Assembly: GCF_047124445.1 (NCBI RefSeq)
Contig: NZ_CP138921.1
Location: forward strand, 3,596,001-3,660,000
Origin: Shimia sp047124445
GTDB lineage: Bacteria; Pseudomonadota; Alphaproteobacteria; Rhodobacterales; Rhodobacteraceae
Length of the DNA: 64,000 bases
Direction of reading: 5' to 3'
Shown: positions 35,563-43,742 of the stretch, piece by piece
Layout: each line of letters opens with the position of its first letter
Numbering within the stretch: the first letter of the stretch is position 1
Notes under the pieces: generated by a model
Databases searched by the model: none
What the model saw: only the letters and a program-made list of their open reading frames with translations
Told to the model about the DNA's origin: nothing
Position numbers and translations under genes: made by a program

Positions 35563-36615
35563 TTGCGCATTTTGAGCGTCACATCGGTGCGAAATGAAGC
35601 GCCCTATCTGTTGGAGTGGATTGCGCACCATCGCGGCGCGGGGGTGACCGATTTTCTGATCTACTCAAACGACTGTGATGATGGCACGGATCAGATGTTG
35701 TCTCTGTTGTCGGAGGCCGGCGAGGTGGTGCATGTACCGCATGTTCCAGAGCCAAACAAAAGCATCCAGTGGCAGGCACTGCGACAGGCGTGGAAGCATC
35801 CGCTGCGCAAAGCGGCAGACTGGATCATGGTCACGGATGTGGATGAGTTCCTCAACATCCATGTGCCGGGACATCAAATTCCGGATCTGGTGGGCAAAAT
35901 CCCAGCAGATACTGACGCAATCGTCTTGCCCTGGCGGCTGTTTGGCAACAACGAGCGCGTCGCCATTGAGGATACGCCGGTCACCGAACAGTTCACCCGC
36001 TGTATCCCGGCGGAGGCGCAATATCCGGTGGCGGCCAGCCTGTTCAAAACGCTGTTTCGCGCGAAGGGGCCTTTCAATCAGTTGGGCGTGCATCGCCCCA
36101 AGCAGAAAGACCCGGAAAAGGCTGGCTTGCCTAAAATGATCGATGGCTCTGGCCGACCGGTGCATCCGTTTCTGGCCAAGACCCCGCAACGTTTGTCGCT
36201 CTATGACCTCGGCGTCGCGCGGGACTTGGTGGAGTTGAACCACTACGCGGTGCGCTCGGCGGCGGCCTTTGTAGTCAAGCGCGACAGGGGGCTGCCCAAC
36301 CGCGCGACCAAAAAGGTCGATCTCGCGTATTGGGTGGAGCGCAATTTCAACACCGAGGAAAACACCTCCATCGCAAACATGCGCCCGGCAACAGAACGCG
36401 AACTGATGCGATTGCGGGCCATCGATGGCGTTGCAGAGACGCATGCGGCGGGCGTGAAATGGCATCAAGAGCGGTTTGAGGCTCTGATTGCGCAACCGGA
36501 GGTGCAGGAGCTCATGTCACAAATCCTTTGCGCTGGTAGCAGTCAGGTGCCCCCTCGCGATTTGCAGCGGCAGTTGGTAAAGTGGTATCAACAAGCCAAC
36601 TATAAGAATTCCTGA
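35563..36615 (+). CDS. GT2-like glycosyltransferase (PF13704 type)
   Basis: The about 350-residue protein begins LSVTSVRNEAPYLLEWIAHH and then FLIYSNDCDDGTDQML and WIMVTDVDEFL (metal-binding DVDEF), features of the Glyco_tranf_2_4 group common in roseobacters near surface-glycan genes. NHYAVRSAAAFVVKRDRG near the C-terminus is shared almost word for word with the next gene, marking a paralogue. I chose the TTG at 35563 because GAGG lies 8 nt upstream; a GTG at 35524 would add 13 residues. It heads a four-gene plus-strand cluster. Confidence 0.87.
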   Translation: MRILSVTSVRNEAPYLLEWIAHHRGAGVTDFLIYSNDCDDGTDQMLSLLSEAGEVVHVPHVPEPNKSIQWQALRQAWKHPLRKAADWIMVTDVDEFLNIHVPGHQIPDLVGKIPADTDAIVLPWRLFGNNERVAIEDTPVTEQFTRCIPAEAQYPVAASLFKTLFRAKGPFNQLGVHRPKQKDPEKAGLPKMIDGSGRPVHPFLAKTPQRLSLYDLGVARDLVELNHYAVRSAAAFVVKRDRGLPNRATKKVDLAYWVERNFNTEENTSIANMRPATERELMRLRAIDGVAETHAAGVKWHQERFEALIAQPEVQELMSQILCAGSSQVPPRDLQRQLVKWYQQANYKNS

Positions 36616-36656
36616 CACAAACGTGCAGGCGGGCAGCGGATAACAAGGGCCACAGT

Positions 36657-38921
36657 ATGGGCAAAGCGGCGTTTCACTATCGCGAACTGACACACACGCA
36701 GGTGTCAGGCAGCACGGTGCTGTCGTGCCTGAAGCTGGACGATGCTGCGAAGCCGGAGTGTCTGGCCTTCTTCAAAACGGGCCTTGCTGAAAATGGGTTA
36801 AAGTCGGGATCTGACACCAAGATCACCAACATGCGCAGCGTAGGCAACGGCTTGATTGTCAATCTGACTTACGAAGGCGACGCCCCGGCGGTCAAAGTGA
36901 ACGGCGAAGAATGTCGCTTACCGATTGAGCCTCAAGAGCTGGACATCTTTGCTGCGCTCAACGTGATGCTGGCGGTACGCAACGGCGAAACCGCGCAGGC
37001 CACCTTGGATTGGCTGCGCTATCACGCCCGCCACCATAATCTGCAAGGTGCAGTGATCCTGGATCGCGCCGAGCCGGGCACCGACACGGCTTATCTCGAA
37101 GAGCTGGAGGCCGGTGTGTCCATCATTGCCGGGCTCAAGCAGGTCATGGTTCTGCGTGCTGACACGCCATTGGGCGCTTTGGATTTACCCTCTGAGGCTC
37201 ACCCTTACAACGCGCCAGATGCACCGGGCAAAGACCGGATGGATATTCCGCCTCCGTCCCCCTGGGACTCGCCACTGGCCGAACTGCAACTGATCGAGAT
37301 GATCCGCTATCGCTGGCTCAACTCCGCGCGGGCGGTGGCGTTGCTGGATATCTCTGATCTGGTTATGCAGATCAAAGGCAAGGGCACGAAAGGTCGGAGC
37401 CTGTTTGATATGGCGGTGAAATCTTCGTCCGGCGTGGTGACGTTGGTGGGGCAGCATTGCTACCCATGGCGCGTGCGCAATGGCGAGATGGTGAATCATG
37501 GCGACCACATCTGTGTGCAGTTTGACGCTGCCAAAATGCGCCGCCGCTGGGTTGTGGCTCCGCAGAAGACTGGACCAGAGGTGGTCTGGCGCTTGATCCG
37601 CGTGGTTGGCGCGAAACCCGGCGCAGATGAGTGGGTCAAATTCTACCGCTGCATGGGCCTGCGCCACCCTACTGACAGCGTCGGGCAGATTGTGCCCAAG
37701 ACCTCGCTGATTGAAGAGGCGGAGCTGATCAAACTGTCTAAAAAGAAGTTTGACCACAAACCGATCCGCATGCCGGAAATCGCCGCCCCCAAGGTGAACC
37801 CGGCCGACAATGATGTGGCGATCATCACCTGCATGAAAAACGAAGGGCCGTTTATTCTTGAATGGCTGGCCTATCACCGCGCCATCGGGGTGAAAGACGT
37901 GCTGGTCTACACCAACGACTGTAACGACGGCACAGACACGTTTCTGGACCTGTTGCAGGACAAAGGTTTTGTGCAGCACCGTGATAACCCGTTCAAAGGC
38001 ACCAACCTCAAACCGCAACACGCCGCGCTTCAGGCGGGGGAAAAAGAAGAGATCATCCAGAAGGCCGATTGGGTGATTTCCATGGATGTGGATGAGTTCA
38101 TCAACGTTAAAGTGGGGGACGGCACACTGCCCGCCTTGTTTGAGGCGGTGGGCGACGCCAATCTGATTTCCTGTACCTGGCGGCTGTTTGGCAACTCAGA
38201 TGTGCATGAGTACGCGGACGAACCGCTGATGGCACAGTTTACCCGCTGCGCGCGCGAAATGACCCGTAAACCGCATCAGGCGTGGGGCTTCAAAACGCTT
38301 TACCGCAACATTGGCCTGTTCAAGAAACTGGGGGTTCACCGTCCCAAAGGCCTCAACCCCCAGCTTTGGTCCCACATCAATTGGGTCAACGGCTCCGGCC
38401 AACCCCTGCCCAAGGACATGTATCGCAACGCGTGGCGTTCCACGACCGACACCATCGGCTATGACCTCGTGCAGCTTAACCACTACGCCGTGCGCTCGGC
38501 TGAGAGCTTCTTGGTCAAGCGGGACCGGGGCCGTGTGAACCACGTCGATCGCGATCAAGGCATGGCCTATTGGTTCCGGATGAACAACAACACCGAGGAA
38601 GACACCTCGATCCAGCGCATGATCCCGGCAATGCAGGCGGAGATGGATCGGCTGTTATCGGACCCCGAGATTGCCGAGGCGCATGCGTTTTCCGTGGATC
38701 GCCACCGCGCCAAAATCGATGCGCTCAAGGAAACCTCGAACTACAGCAAGTTCTATGACGATCTGACCAGCGCCCGTCAGGAACGTCTGGCGCGGCTGCA
38801 CCCGCATTTTGGTGCCAACGTCTTCTTGGCTGGTCCCGAGGTCATCCCCGATTGGGTGGTGGAACGCGACTTGCCAGAGGACTTCTTCTTCACTGTCGAG
38901 AAGCAAGACACGGCGCACTAG
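36657..38921 (+). CDS. Two-domain glycosyltransferase: degenerate N-terminal and intact C-terminal GT2-like domain
   Basis: Residues ~385-680 form an intact GT2-like domain: IITCMKNEGPFILEWLAYH, VLVYTNDCNDGTDTFLDLL, VISMDVDEFINV and NHYAVRSAESFLVKRDRG. Residues ~95-330 look like an eroded copy. LAVRNGETAQATLDWLRYHA takes the place of the first motif and LLDISDLVM that of DVDEF, so the metal site is lost. The N-terminal half may be a scaffold or acceptor-binding unit. The ATG follows CAAGGG by 7 nt and lies 41 bp after its paralogue. No signal peptide was seen, consistent with cytoplasmic action. Confidence 0.85.
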   Translation: MGKAAFHYRELTHTQVSGSTVLSCLKLDDAAKPECLAFFKTGLAENGLKSGSDTKITNMRSVGNGLIVNLTYEGDAPAVKVNGEECRLPIEPQELDIFAALNVMLAVRNGETAQATLDWLRYHARHHNLQGAVILDRAEPGTDTAYLEELEAGVSIIAGLKQVMVLRADTPLGALDLPSEAHPYNAPDAPGKDRMDIPPPSPWDSPLAELQLIEMIRYRWLNSARAVALLDISDLVMQIKGKGTKGRSLFDMAVKSSSGVVTLVGQHCYPWRVRNGEMVNHGDHICVQFDAAKMRRRWVVAPQKTGPEVVWRLIRVVGAKPGADEWVKFYRCMGLRHPTDSVGQIVPKTSLIEEAELIKLSKKKFDHKPIRMPEIAAPKVNPADNDVAIITCMKNEGPFILEWLAYHRAIGVKDVLVYTNDCNDGTDTFLDLLQDKGFVQHRDNPFKGTNLKPQHAALQAGEKEEIIQKADWVISMDVDEFINVKVGDGTLPALFEAVGDANLISCTWRLFGNSDVHEYADEPLMAQFTRCAREMTRKPHQAWGFKTLYRNIGLFKKLGVHRPKGLNPQLWSHINWVNGSGQPLPKDMYRNAWRSTTDTIGYDLVQLNHYAVRSAESFLVKRDRGRVNHVDRDQGMAYWFRMNNNTEEDTSIQRMIPAMQAEMDRLLSDPEIAEAHAFSVDRHRAKIDALKETSNYSKFYDDLTSARQERLARLHPHFGANVFLAGPEVIPDWVVERDLPEDFFFTVEKQDTAH

Positions 38922-39005
38922 CACAAATTGTCGTGGAATTTCCGAAGACAGCCCAATGGTTTCCGCGTAAACTGTTTCCAAAGTAAGAACAAAGGTTGAG
39001 GTAAA

Positions 39006-40013
39006 ATGGCCAAACTTCCCGAAATCGCGTCCCTATGGATTGGCGGGCAGCTTTCCTGGTTGGAGCAGCTCTGTCTGAAATCCTTTGCGGATGCGGGCCA
39101 TCACACCACGCTTTACAGCTACGAAGAGATTCCGAATGTGCCTGAAGGGGTGCATGCGGCGGATGCGGCGGAGATTTTTCCCGGCGAGCCAATGCATCGC
39201 CACGCCCGCACCGGCAGCCCGGCAATTCATGCCGATCTTTGGCGCCTCAACATGCTCAAAAAGACCGACAAGATTTGGGTGGACGCGGATGTCTATTGCT
39301 ACCGCCCGTTCAACTACACCCGCAAATCAGTGTTTGGCTGGGAAAAAGAGGGGCTGGTCTGCAACGCTGTGCTTGGCCTTCCAAAAACCTCCAAAGCGCT
39401 GGATGCAATGCTGGCGTTCTTTGAGGATGAGTATGCGATTGGCCCGTGGTTGAAGCCTTGGCAGCAAAAAGAGCTTCAGGCGGAGAAAGATGCGGGTCGT
39501 CCGGTGCACATGACCGAACAAAACTGGGGGTTCACCGGCCCGGCGGCGGTGACCTATTTCCTGCAGCAGTCCGGCGAAATCAAATATGCGGAGCCAGAGA
39601 CGGCGTTCTATCCGGTGTCTTTCAAAGACCGCAACAAGATGATCCGCAGCGCCTTTGACATTGAGAAAGACTGGCTGACCGAGGAAACCAAAGCGGTGCA
39701 TTTCTGGGCGCGGCGGATGAAGCCGCGCTTGGAGGAGAAAGAAAACAACCGCCCGCGGCGCGGCTCGTTCATGCACAAGGTCATGCAAAAGCACGACATC
39801 GACCCGGATGCGGCACTGATCCCTCCAAAAAAGAAAACCGCCAAAGCCCCGATCACGGATCCGGAGTTTCAGGCTAAGGTGGCCATTGAATCGCTGAAAG
39901 GCGAGGCCTCGGTTGAAAAACTGTCGCGTGATTTTCTGGTGGAAACCGGACAAATCAAGCAATGGCGCAACCAGCTGATCGAGGGCGCACCCAGCCTTTT
40001 TCGGGAGGGCTGA
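39006..40013 (+). CDS. GT32-like (DxD) glycosyltransferase with IS3 OrfA-like C-terminal tail
   Basis: Residues 1-~245 resemble sugar transferases of the TcdA/B-GT32 group: ASLWIGGQLSWLEQLCLKSF at the start and DKIWVDADVYCYRPF, whose DAD is the metal site. A region FTGPAAVTYFL lies near residue 178. A basic linker (PPKKKTAKAP) is followed by residues 282-335, which resemble the helix-turn-helix of IS3-family OrfA: FQAKVAIESLKGEASVEKLS, then QIKQWRNQLIEGAPSLF. The ATG follows GAGG. The next gene starts 2 bp after its stop codon. A native tail that merely resembles OrfA cannot be excluded. Confidence 0.82.
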   Translation: MAKLPEIASLWIGGQLSWLEQLCLKSFADAGHHTTLYSYEEIPNVPEGVHAADAAEIFPGEPMHRHARTGSPAIHADLWRLNMLKKTDKIWVDADVYCYRPFNYTRKSVFGWEKEGLVCNAVLGLPKTSKALDAMLAFFEDEYAIGPWLKPWQQKELQAEKDAGRPVHMTEQNWGFTGPAAVTYFLQQSGEIKYAEPETAFYPVSFKDRNKMIRSAFDIEKDWLTEETKAVHFWARRMKPRLEEKENNRPRRGSFMHKVMQKHDIDPDAALIPPKKKTAKAPITDPEFQAKVAIESLKGEASVEKLSRDFLVETGQIKQWRNQLIEGAPSLFREG

Positions 40014-40015
40014 GC

Positions 40016-40933
40016 GTGGCGGACGGTGATACAAAACCCGACGCGCCCAGCCAAACCGATTGGCAAAGCAATCTGAAAGAAATCGGCGCAGAGCGTGGGT
40101 TCTTTGAGGAGTTGGGCGAGGAGCATTCCGCGCTTTATATCAAACAGGGCAAAACCCTAATTGTGACCTTTGAAAACCTCGACCATGTCTATGAGGACAG
40201 TGCCGAGCGCATGCCGTGGGGCTACAACTTCGTTACCGCGCGCGGTTGGTCGATGCTGGGCATGATGGCACATGGTTGGTCGTGGTATCGCGACGAGGCG
40301 GTGTTTGATTTCTTTGACCGGCTGCGTGACGAAGGTTTCTTCGCGCAATTTGACAAAGTGGTGTTCTATGGCGCGTCGATGGGGGCTTATGCGGCCTCGG
40401 TGTTCTCCGCAGCGGCGCCCGGCGCAACGGTCATTTGTATCTCCCCACAGGCGACGTTGGATCGCGAAATTGCCAGTTGGGAAACCCGCTACCGCAAAGC
40501 CTGGCACCGGGACTTCAGCGGGCGCTATGCCTATGGGCCGGACATGATTGCCGAGGCCGGTGAGGTGAATATCTTCTACGATCCACGGATGGGGCTGGAC
40601 GCGATGCACGCCGCGCTGTTTCGCGGCGGCAACGTGCGCAAGTACCGCTGCCGCTATATGGGGCACCGGATTGCATCGCTCTGGATTATGTTGGGCTTGT
40701 TAAAACCTGTCATCGAAAGCTGTGTGGCTGGGGACATGACCGCGCCCAAATTTTACAGCATGATGCGCGCTCGTCGCGACGTGGGGCGGTATCAAAAAGA
40801 GATGCTCAACACGGTTCTGGCGGACGGGCGTCCGTGGTTGATCGCCACCTACTGTTCCGCAGTGTTGGCGCGGCGGCGCGGGCCAAACTTCCGCAAAGCC
40901 CTACGTGCAGCGCGTGCCAAAATGGGGGGCTAA
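40016..40933 (+). CDS. Alpha/beta-hydrolase-like protein of unknown function
   Basis: The 305-residue protein shows a nucleophile elbow VVFYGASMGAYAASVFSAA (GxSxG, serine in GASMG near residue 120), preceded by TLIVTFENLDHVY and followed by ICISPQATLDREIASWET. A late histidine in YMGHRIASLW could complete a triad. I do not recognise a named family; similar roseobacter proteins are often annotated unreliably. The GTG at 40016 follows GGGAGG and lies 2 bp after the upstream glycosyltransferase stop, so translation is coupled. An esterase or deacylase acting on the same glycan is plausible but unproven. Confidence 0.7.
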   Translation: MADGDTKPDAPSQTDWQSNLKEIGAERGFFEELGEEHSALYIKQGKTLIVTFENLDHVYEDSAERMPWGYNFVTARGWSMLGMMAHGWSWYRDEAVFDFFDRLRDEGFFAQFDKVVFYGASMGAYAASVFSAAAPGATVICISPQATLDREIASWETRYRKAWHRDFSGRYAYGPDMIAEAGEVNIFYDPRMGLDAMHAALFRGGNVRKYRCRYMGHRIASLWIMLGLLKPVIESCVAGDMTAPKFYSMMRARRDVGRYQKEMLNTVLADGRPWLIATYCSAVLARRRGPNFRKALRAARAKMGG

Positions 40934-40957
40934 CTCCCATCAGCTGTCACGACCCGC

Positions 40958-41974
40958 TTAGCTGTCACGCAACGTGTCGCCGAAGCTGATGGTGGGCGCC
41001 AAGGTCACCTGGCCCTCTTTGTCCACGTCGTTCACCCGCGCGGCGATGATCTCGGCGGCCTTGGTGCCAATCTCGCGGCGGCAGGCATCCATGGTGGCCA
41101 GTTGCCGTGGCAGGCCTTGCAACAGTTCGACCCCGTTGAAGCCAGCTAGGCCAATCTGGCCCGGAACGTCGATGCCTTTCTCCAAAAGGTAGAGCAGACC
41201 GCCCGCGCCAATCATGTCGTTGCTGTAGTAGATGAAATCTACATCCGGGCTGCGCTCCAGCACCGCCTCGGTCATCTCGCGGCCTTTCGCCAGCGCGGAC
41301 CCACCGGAATAGAATTCCCGATCCACCACCTCAACACCGGATTTGGCCAGCACCTCGGTGAAGCCTTCAAAGCGTTTGCGAGCGCGGTGATCGAGCGGCA
41401 TCTTGGTGCCCAGGAAGGCGATTTTCTTGTAGCCGGCTTTGAGAATTGCGGCGGCCATTTCCCGGCCCGCACGGCGGTGCGAAATACCAACCATGGCATC
41501 CACAGGGTCACCGTCGGTGTCCATGATTTCCACCACGGGGATGCCGCTCGCCTGAAGCATGGCGCGTGAGGCTTCCGTGTGCTCCAAGCCCGCAATGATT
41601 ACGCCTGATGGGCGCCAAGACAGCATTTCGTAGAGAACTTTCTCTTCTTTTTCAGGGAGGTAGTCGGTCACGCCGACAACGGGCTGCAACTCGGTGTCTT
41701 CCAACACCTGGCTGATCCCGCCTAACACCTCAGGGAAAACCATGTTGGACAAAGATGGGATGATCACCGCGACCAGGTTCACACGCTGACTGGCCAGTGC
41801 ACCGGCAATCTTGTTGGGCACGTAACCCAGCTCCTTGGCCGCCGTCAGTACCTTGTCGCGTGTGGCTGCGGACACGTCCCCGCGGTTGCGCAACACGCGG
41901 CTGACCGTCATCTCGGACACCCCCGAAGCTTCAGATACGTCACGAAGGGTCAAGGAACGGTTTTTCTGAGTCAC
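40958..41974 (-). CDS. LacI-family transcriptional regulator
   Basis: The 338-residue protein has an N-terminal LacI helix-turn-helix (LTLRDVSEASGVSEMTVSRVL, hinge LGYVPNKIAGALASQR) and a periplasmic-binding-like sensor domain (VAVIIPSLSNMVFPEVLGG, LAGFNGVELLQG). The overall pattern is closest to GntR-type regulators of gluconate and sugar-acid catabolism. A GTG start is used. A palindromic element lies just upstream of the start and may be its own operator. No obvious sugar-catabolic genes adjoin it, so its targets are probably elsewhere. Confidence 0.9.
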   Translation of the reverse strand: MTQKNRSLTLRDVSEASGVSEMTVSRVLRNRGDVSAATRDKVLTAAKELGYVPNKIAGALASQRVNLVAVIIPSLSNMVFPEVLGGISQVLEDTELQPVVGVTDYLPEKEEKVLYEMLSWRPSGVIIAGLEHTEASRAMLQASGIPVVEIMDTDGDPVDAMVGISHRRAGREMAAAILKAGYKKIAFLGTKMPLDHRARKRFEGFTEVLAKSGVEVVDREFYSGGSALAKGREMTEAVLERSPDVDFIYYSNDMIGAGGLLYLLEKGIDVPGQIGLAGFNGVELLQGLPRQLATMDACRREIGTKAAEIIAARVNDVDKEGQVTLAPTISFGDTLRDS

Positions 41975-41982
41975 TGATATTC

Positions 41983-42003
41983 TTCCCGATAAGACTATCG
42001 GAA
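41983..42003. promoter_or_regulatory. Palindrome upstream of the LacI-type gene, candidate autoregulatory operator
   Basis: TTCCCGATA and TATCGGAA face each other across AGAC, an imperfect inverted repeat 8 bp upstream of the GTG start and overlapping the ribosome-binding region. LacI-family genes are often controlled through such sites near their own start. A simple RNA hairpin is the alternative. Confidence 0.4.
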
Positions 42004-42074
42004 TGTTACCGCGATCAGTTGCGCCTGTTCAAGCATTCGCTGCCTGCGCAAATGCGCACAGTTAACGGGTCCCC

Positions 42075-43628
42075 TTACATATCCGCCGAAATAGCAAAGC
42101 TCTCCACCGGCTCCTTCACGTTGTGCAGAGAGACAGGCCCAAGCGGCTTGCTGTCGGGAGCGTGCTGCGCCACGCGGCCAGACGCCACGATGCGGTGGCC
42201 CACGGTTTTGCCGTAGTCACCAAGGCGGGCCGCGATATTGGCAGGGCGGCCAATTACGGTGAAATCCAACCGTTCCTGCGAACCAACATTGCCGTAAGTG
42301 ACCTGTCCGTAGCAGATGCCAATCGAGCATTCACAACAGCGGTTTGGGTCTTCCTCACGCAACTCCGCCAGCTTGGCAACAATCTCGCGCGCGGCCTGCA
42401 AAGCCTCGGCGCCTGCATCGGTGCCATCTTCGGTGTCGGGGAACACCGCGAGCACAGCGTCGCCGATGAATTTCAGAACCTCGCCGCCGTGGGCATGCAC
42501 AATCGAAGACGCGGTATCAAAGAAGATATTTAGCAGATCGATGTAGTCCTTGCGTCCCAGTTCCTCTTCCAGTCGGGTGGACCCGCGCAGGTCGCAGAAC
42601 ATGATCGCCGCGTCGATGTCATCGCCGTCTCCACGCCGGATCTCGCCGCCTAAAACCCGCGCGCCAGTTCGACGGCCAACATAGGTCTCCAGCAGGGACT
42701 GGGCGTTTTCTTTCTGGGTAAACACCTCAAAGAAGCGACTGATCACGGTGGAGACTTCAAAAATGAGTCCAAGGTTGGCGGTGGTGAAGCCTTCGGGGTG
42801 GTCGCTGGTCAGGGTCAGCACGTTGATTTGCCCATCGCTGAAGAACAGGGGCATCGCCACATAGTCGGTTGCACCTTCGGCTTTCAGGTCTTCCATCACC
42901 GGAAACTGCATCTCCGATTTGGAGCAGGTGAGTTTCTGCCGCACGCCCCCAAGGCCTTGGGAGACATAGCTCAACGGGCTGTTTTTGAAGGACGGGTGGT
43001 CATAAAGTTCATAGGATGGCGCAAAGGTGGTGATCTCTTCTTCGTCGCGTTTCCAGATGTAGTTCTTGCCAGCAATCATCGGGTGTAGTGACCAGATCAT
43101 TGCACTCATCCGCGCCACGGCAATGCCGTGCTCGACCATTTTCTTGCCCAAGGCGCCGATGAAATCTTCGGGGGTGGTCTCAAATGCCGCCCCACGCATC
43201 AGCCAGTCCACCAGCGGGCCGGTGATGTTGCCATCCGCGACCGGATCAAGCTCCACGCCGCCCAGGTCAAACTCCACCTGCGCACCGGGCATAAAGCCGA
43301 TATGCCCATTGATCGCACGGCTTTCCGGCATGGCGTCGTCGTAACACCAGACGCCGTTGTAGATGGTCTCGCCATCCAGCAGTAGATCGTGATAACGCGC
43401 CGTACCTTTGAAGGGGCAGAAGGTCTGCAACTCGGTCTCATCCGACAGCGGCGCCAGAATATCTTCTCTGGGGATGTAGATCTGCGGCGCCAGCCGGGTC
43501 TCATACATTACCTTGGCATTGGCGCTCTCGGCGAGCACCTGCCCGTTTCGCAAAACCCGCACAGTGGAGGCAATCGGTTTGATCTCAATCCCGTAGCCCG
43601 CGTTGGCGCCAAAACGTGAACCTTCCAT
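42075..43628 (-). CDS. DUF427 - class III adenylate/guanylate cyclase fusion
   Basis: Residues ~20-115 match DUF427: VLRNGQVLAESAN, IYIPREDILAPL, TFCPFKGTARYHDL. A middle region (~180-310) has a GAF-like feel (EGATDYVAMPLFFSDGQINV). The C-terminal class III cyclase catalytic domain starts near residue 335: DAAIMFCDLRGSTRLEEEL (metal Asp), GDAVLAVFPD (second metal Asp) and FTVIGRPANIAARLGD. It should make cAMP or cGMP; the residues here do not let me decide. GGAAGGA precedes the ATG. A large-hairpin intergenic of 114 bp separates it from the winged-helix gene upstream. Confidence 0.87.
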   Translation of the reverse strand: MEGSRFGANAGYGIEIKPIASTVRVLRNGQVLAESANAKVMYETRLAPQIYIPREDILAPLSDETELQTFCPFKGTARYHDLLLDGETIYNGVWCYDDAMPESRAINGHIGFMPGAQVEFDLGGVELDPVADGNITGPLVDWLMRGAAFETTPEDFIGALGKKMVEHGIAVARMSAMIWSLHPMIAGKNYIWKRDEEEITTFAPSYELYDHPSFKNSPLSYVSQGLGGVRQKLTCSKSEMQFPVMEDLKAEGATDYVAMPLFFSDGQINVLTLTSDHPEGFTTANLGLIFEVSTVISRFFEVFTQKENAQSLLETYVGRRTGARVLGGEIRRGDGDDIDAAIMFCDLRGSTRLEEELGRKDYIDLLNIFFDTASSIVHAHGGEVLKFIGDAVLAVFPDTEDGTDAGAEALQAAREIVAKLAELREEDPNRCCECSIGICYGQVTYGNVGSQERLDFTVIGRPANIAARLGDYGKTVGHRIVASGRVAQHAPDSKPLGPVSLHNVKEPVESFAISADM

Positions 43629-43710
43629 GCCCTGATCCTTCCCTGATCGTCACCCCTGTCACGCAGTCTCCCCTATGTGGGGAGTGAACAAAAGGCAAAC
43701 AAGAGGATGG

Positions 43711-43737
43711 GCGGCACATCAAGCAATTGTGTGCCGC
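43711..43737 (-). terminator. Hairpin after the winged-helix gene
   Basis: GCGGCACA (43711-43718) pairs with TGTGCCGC (43730-43737) over an 11-nt loop, just 3' of the membrane winged-helix gene stop on the minus strand. No strong T-run follows, so termination would be weak; an attenuator or mRNA-stabilising stem is also possible. Confidence 0.45.
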
Positions 43738-43742
43738 ACCTG

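Noticed and set aside
39849..40013. An IS3 insertion remnant within the glycosyltransferase gene
   Set aside because: The HTH-like segment is in frame with the glycosyltransferase and ends cleanly; no OrfB, terminal inverted repeats or target duplication were seen. It is treated as a fused domain instead.
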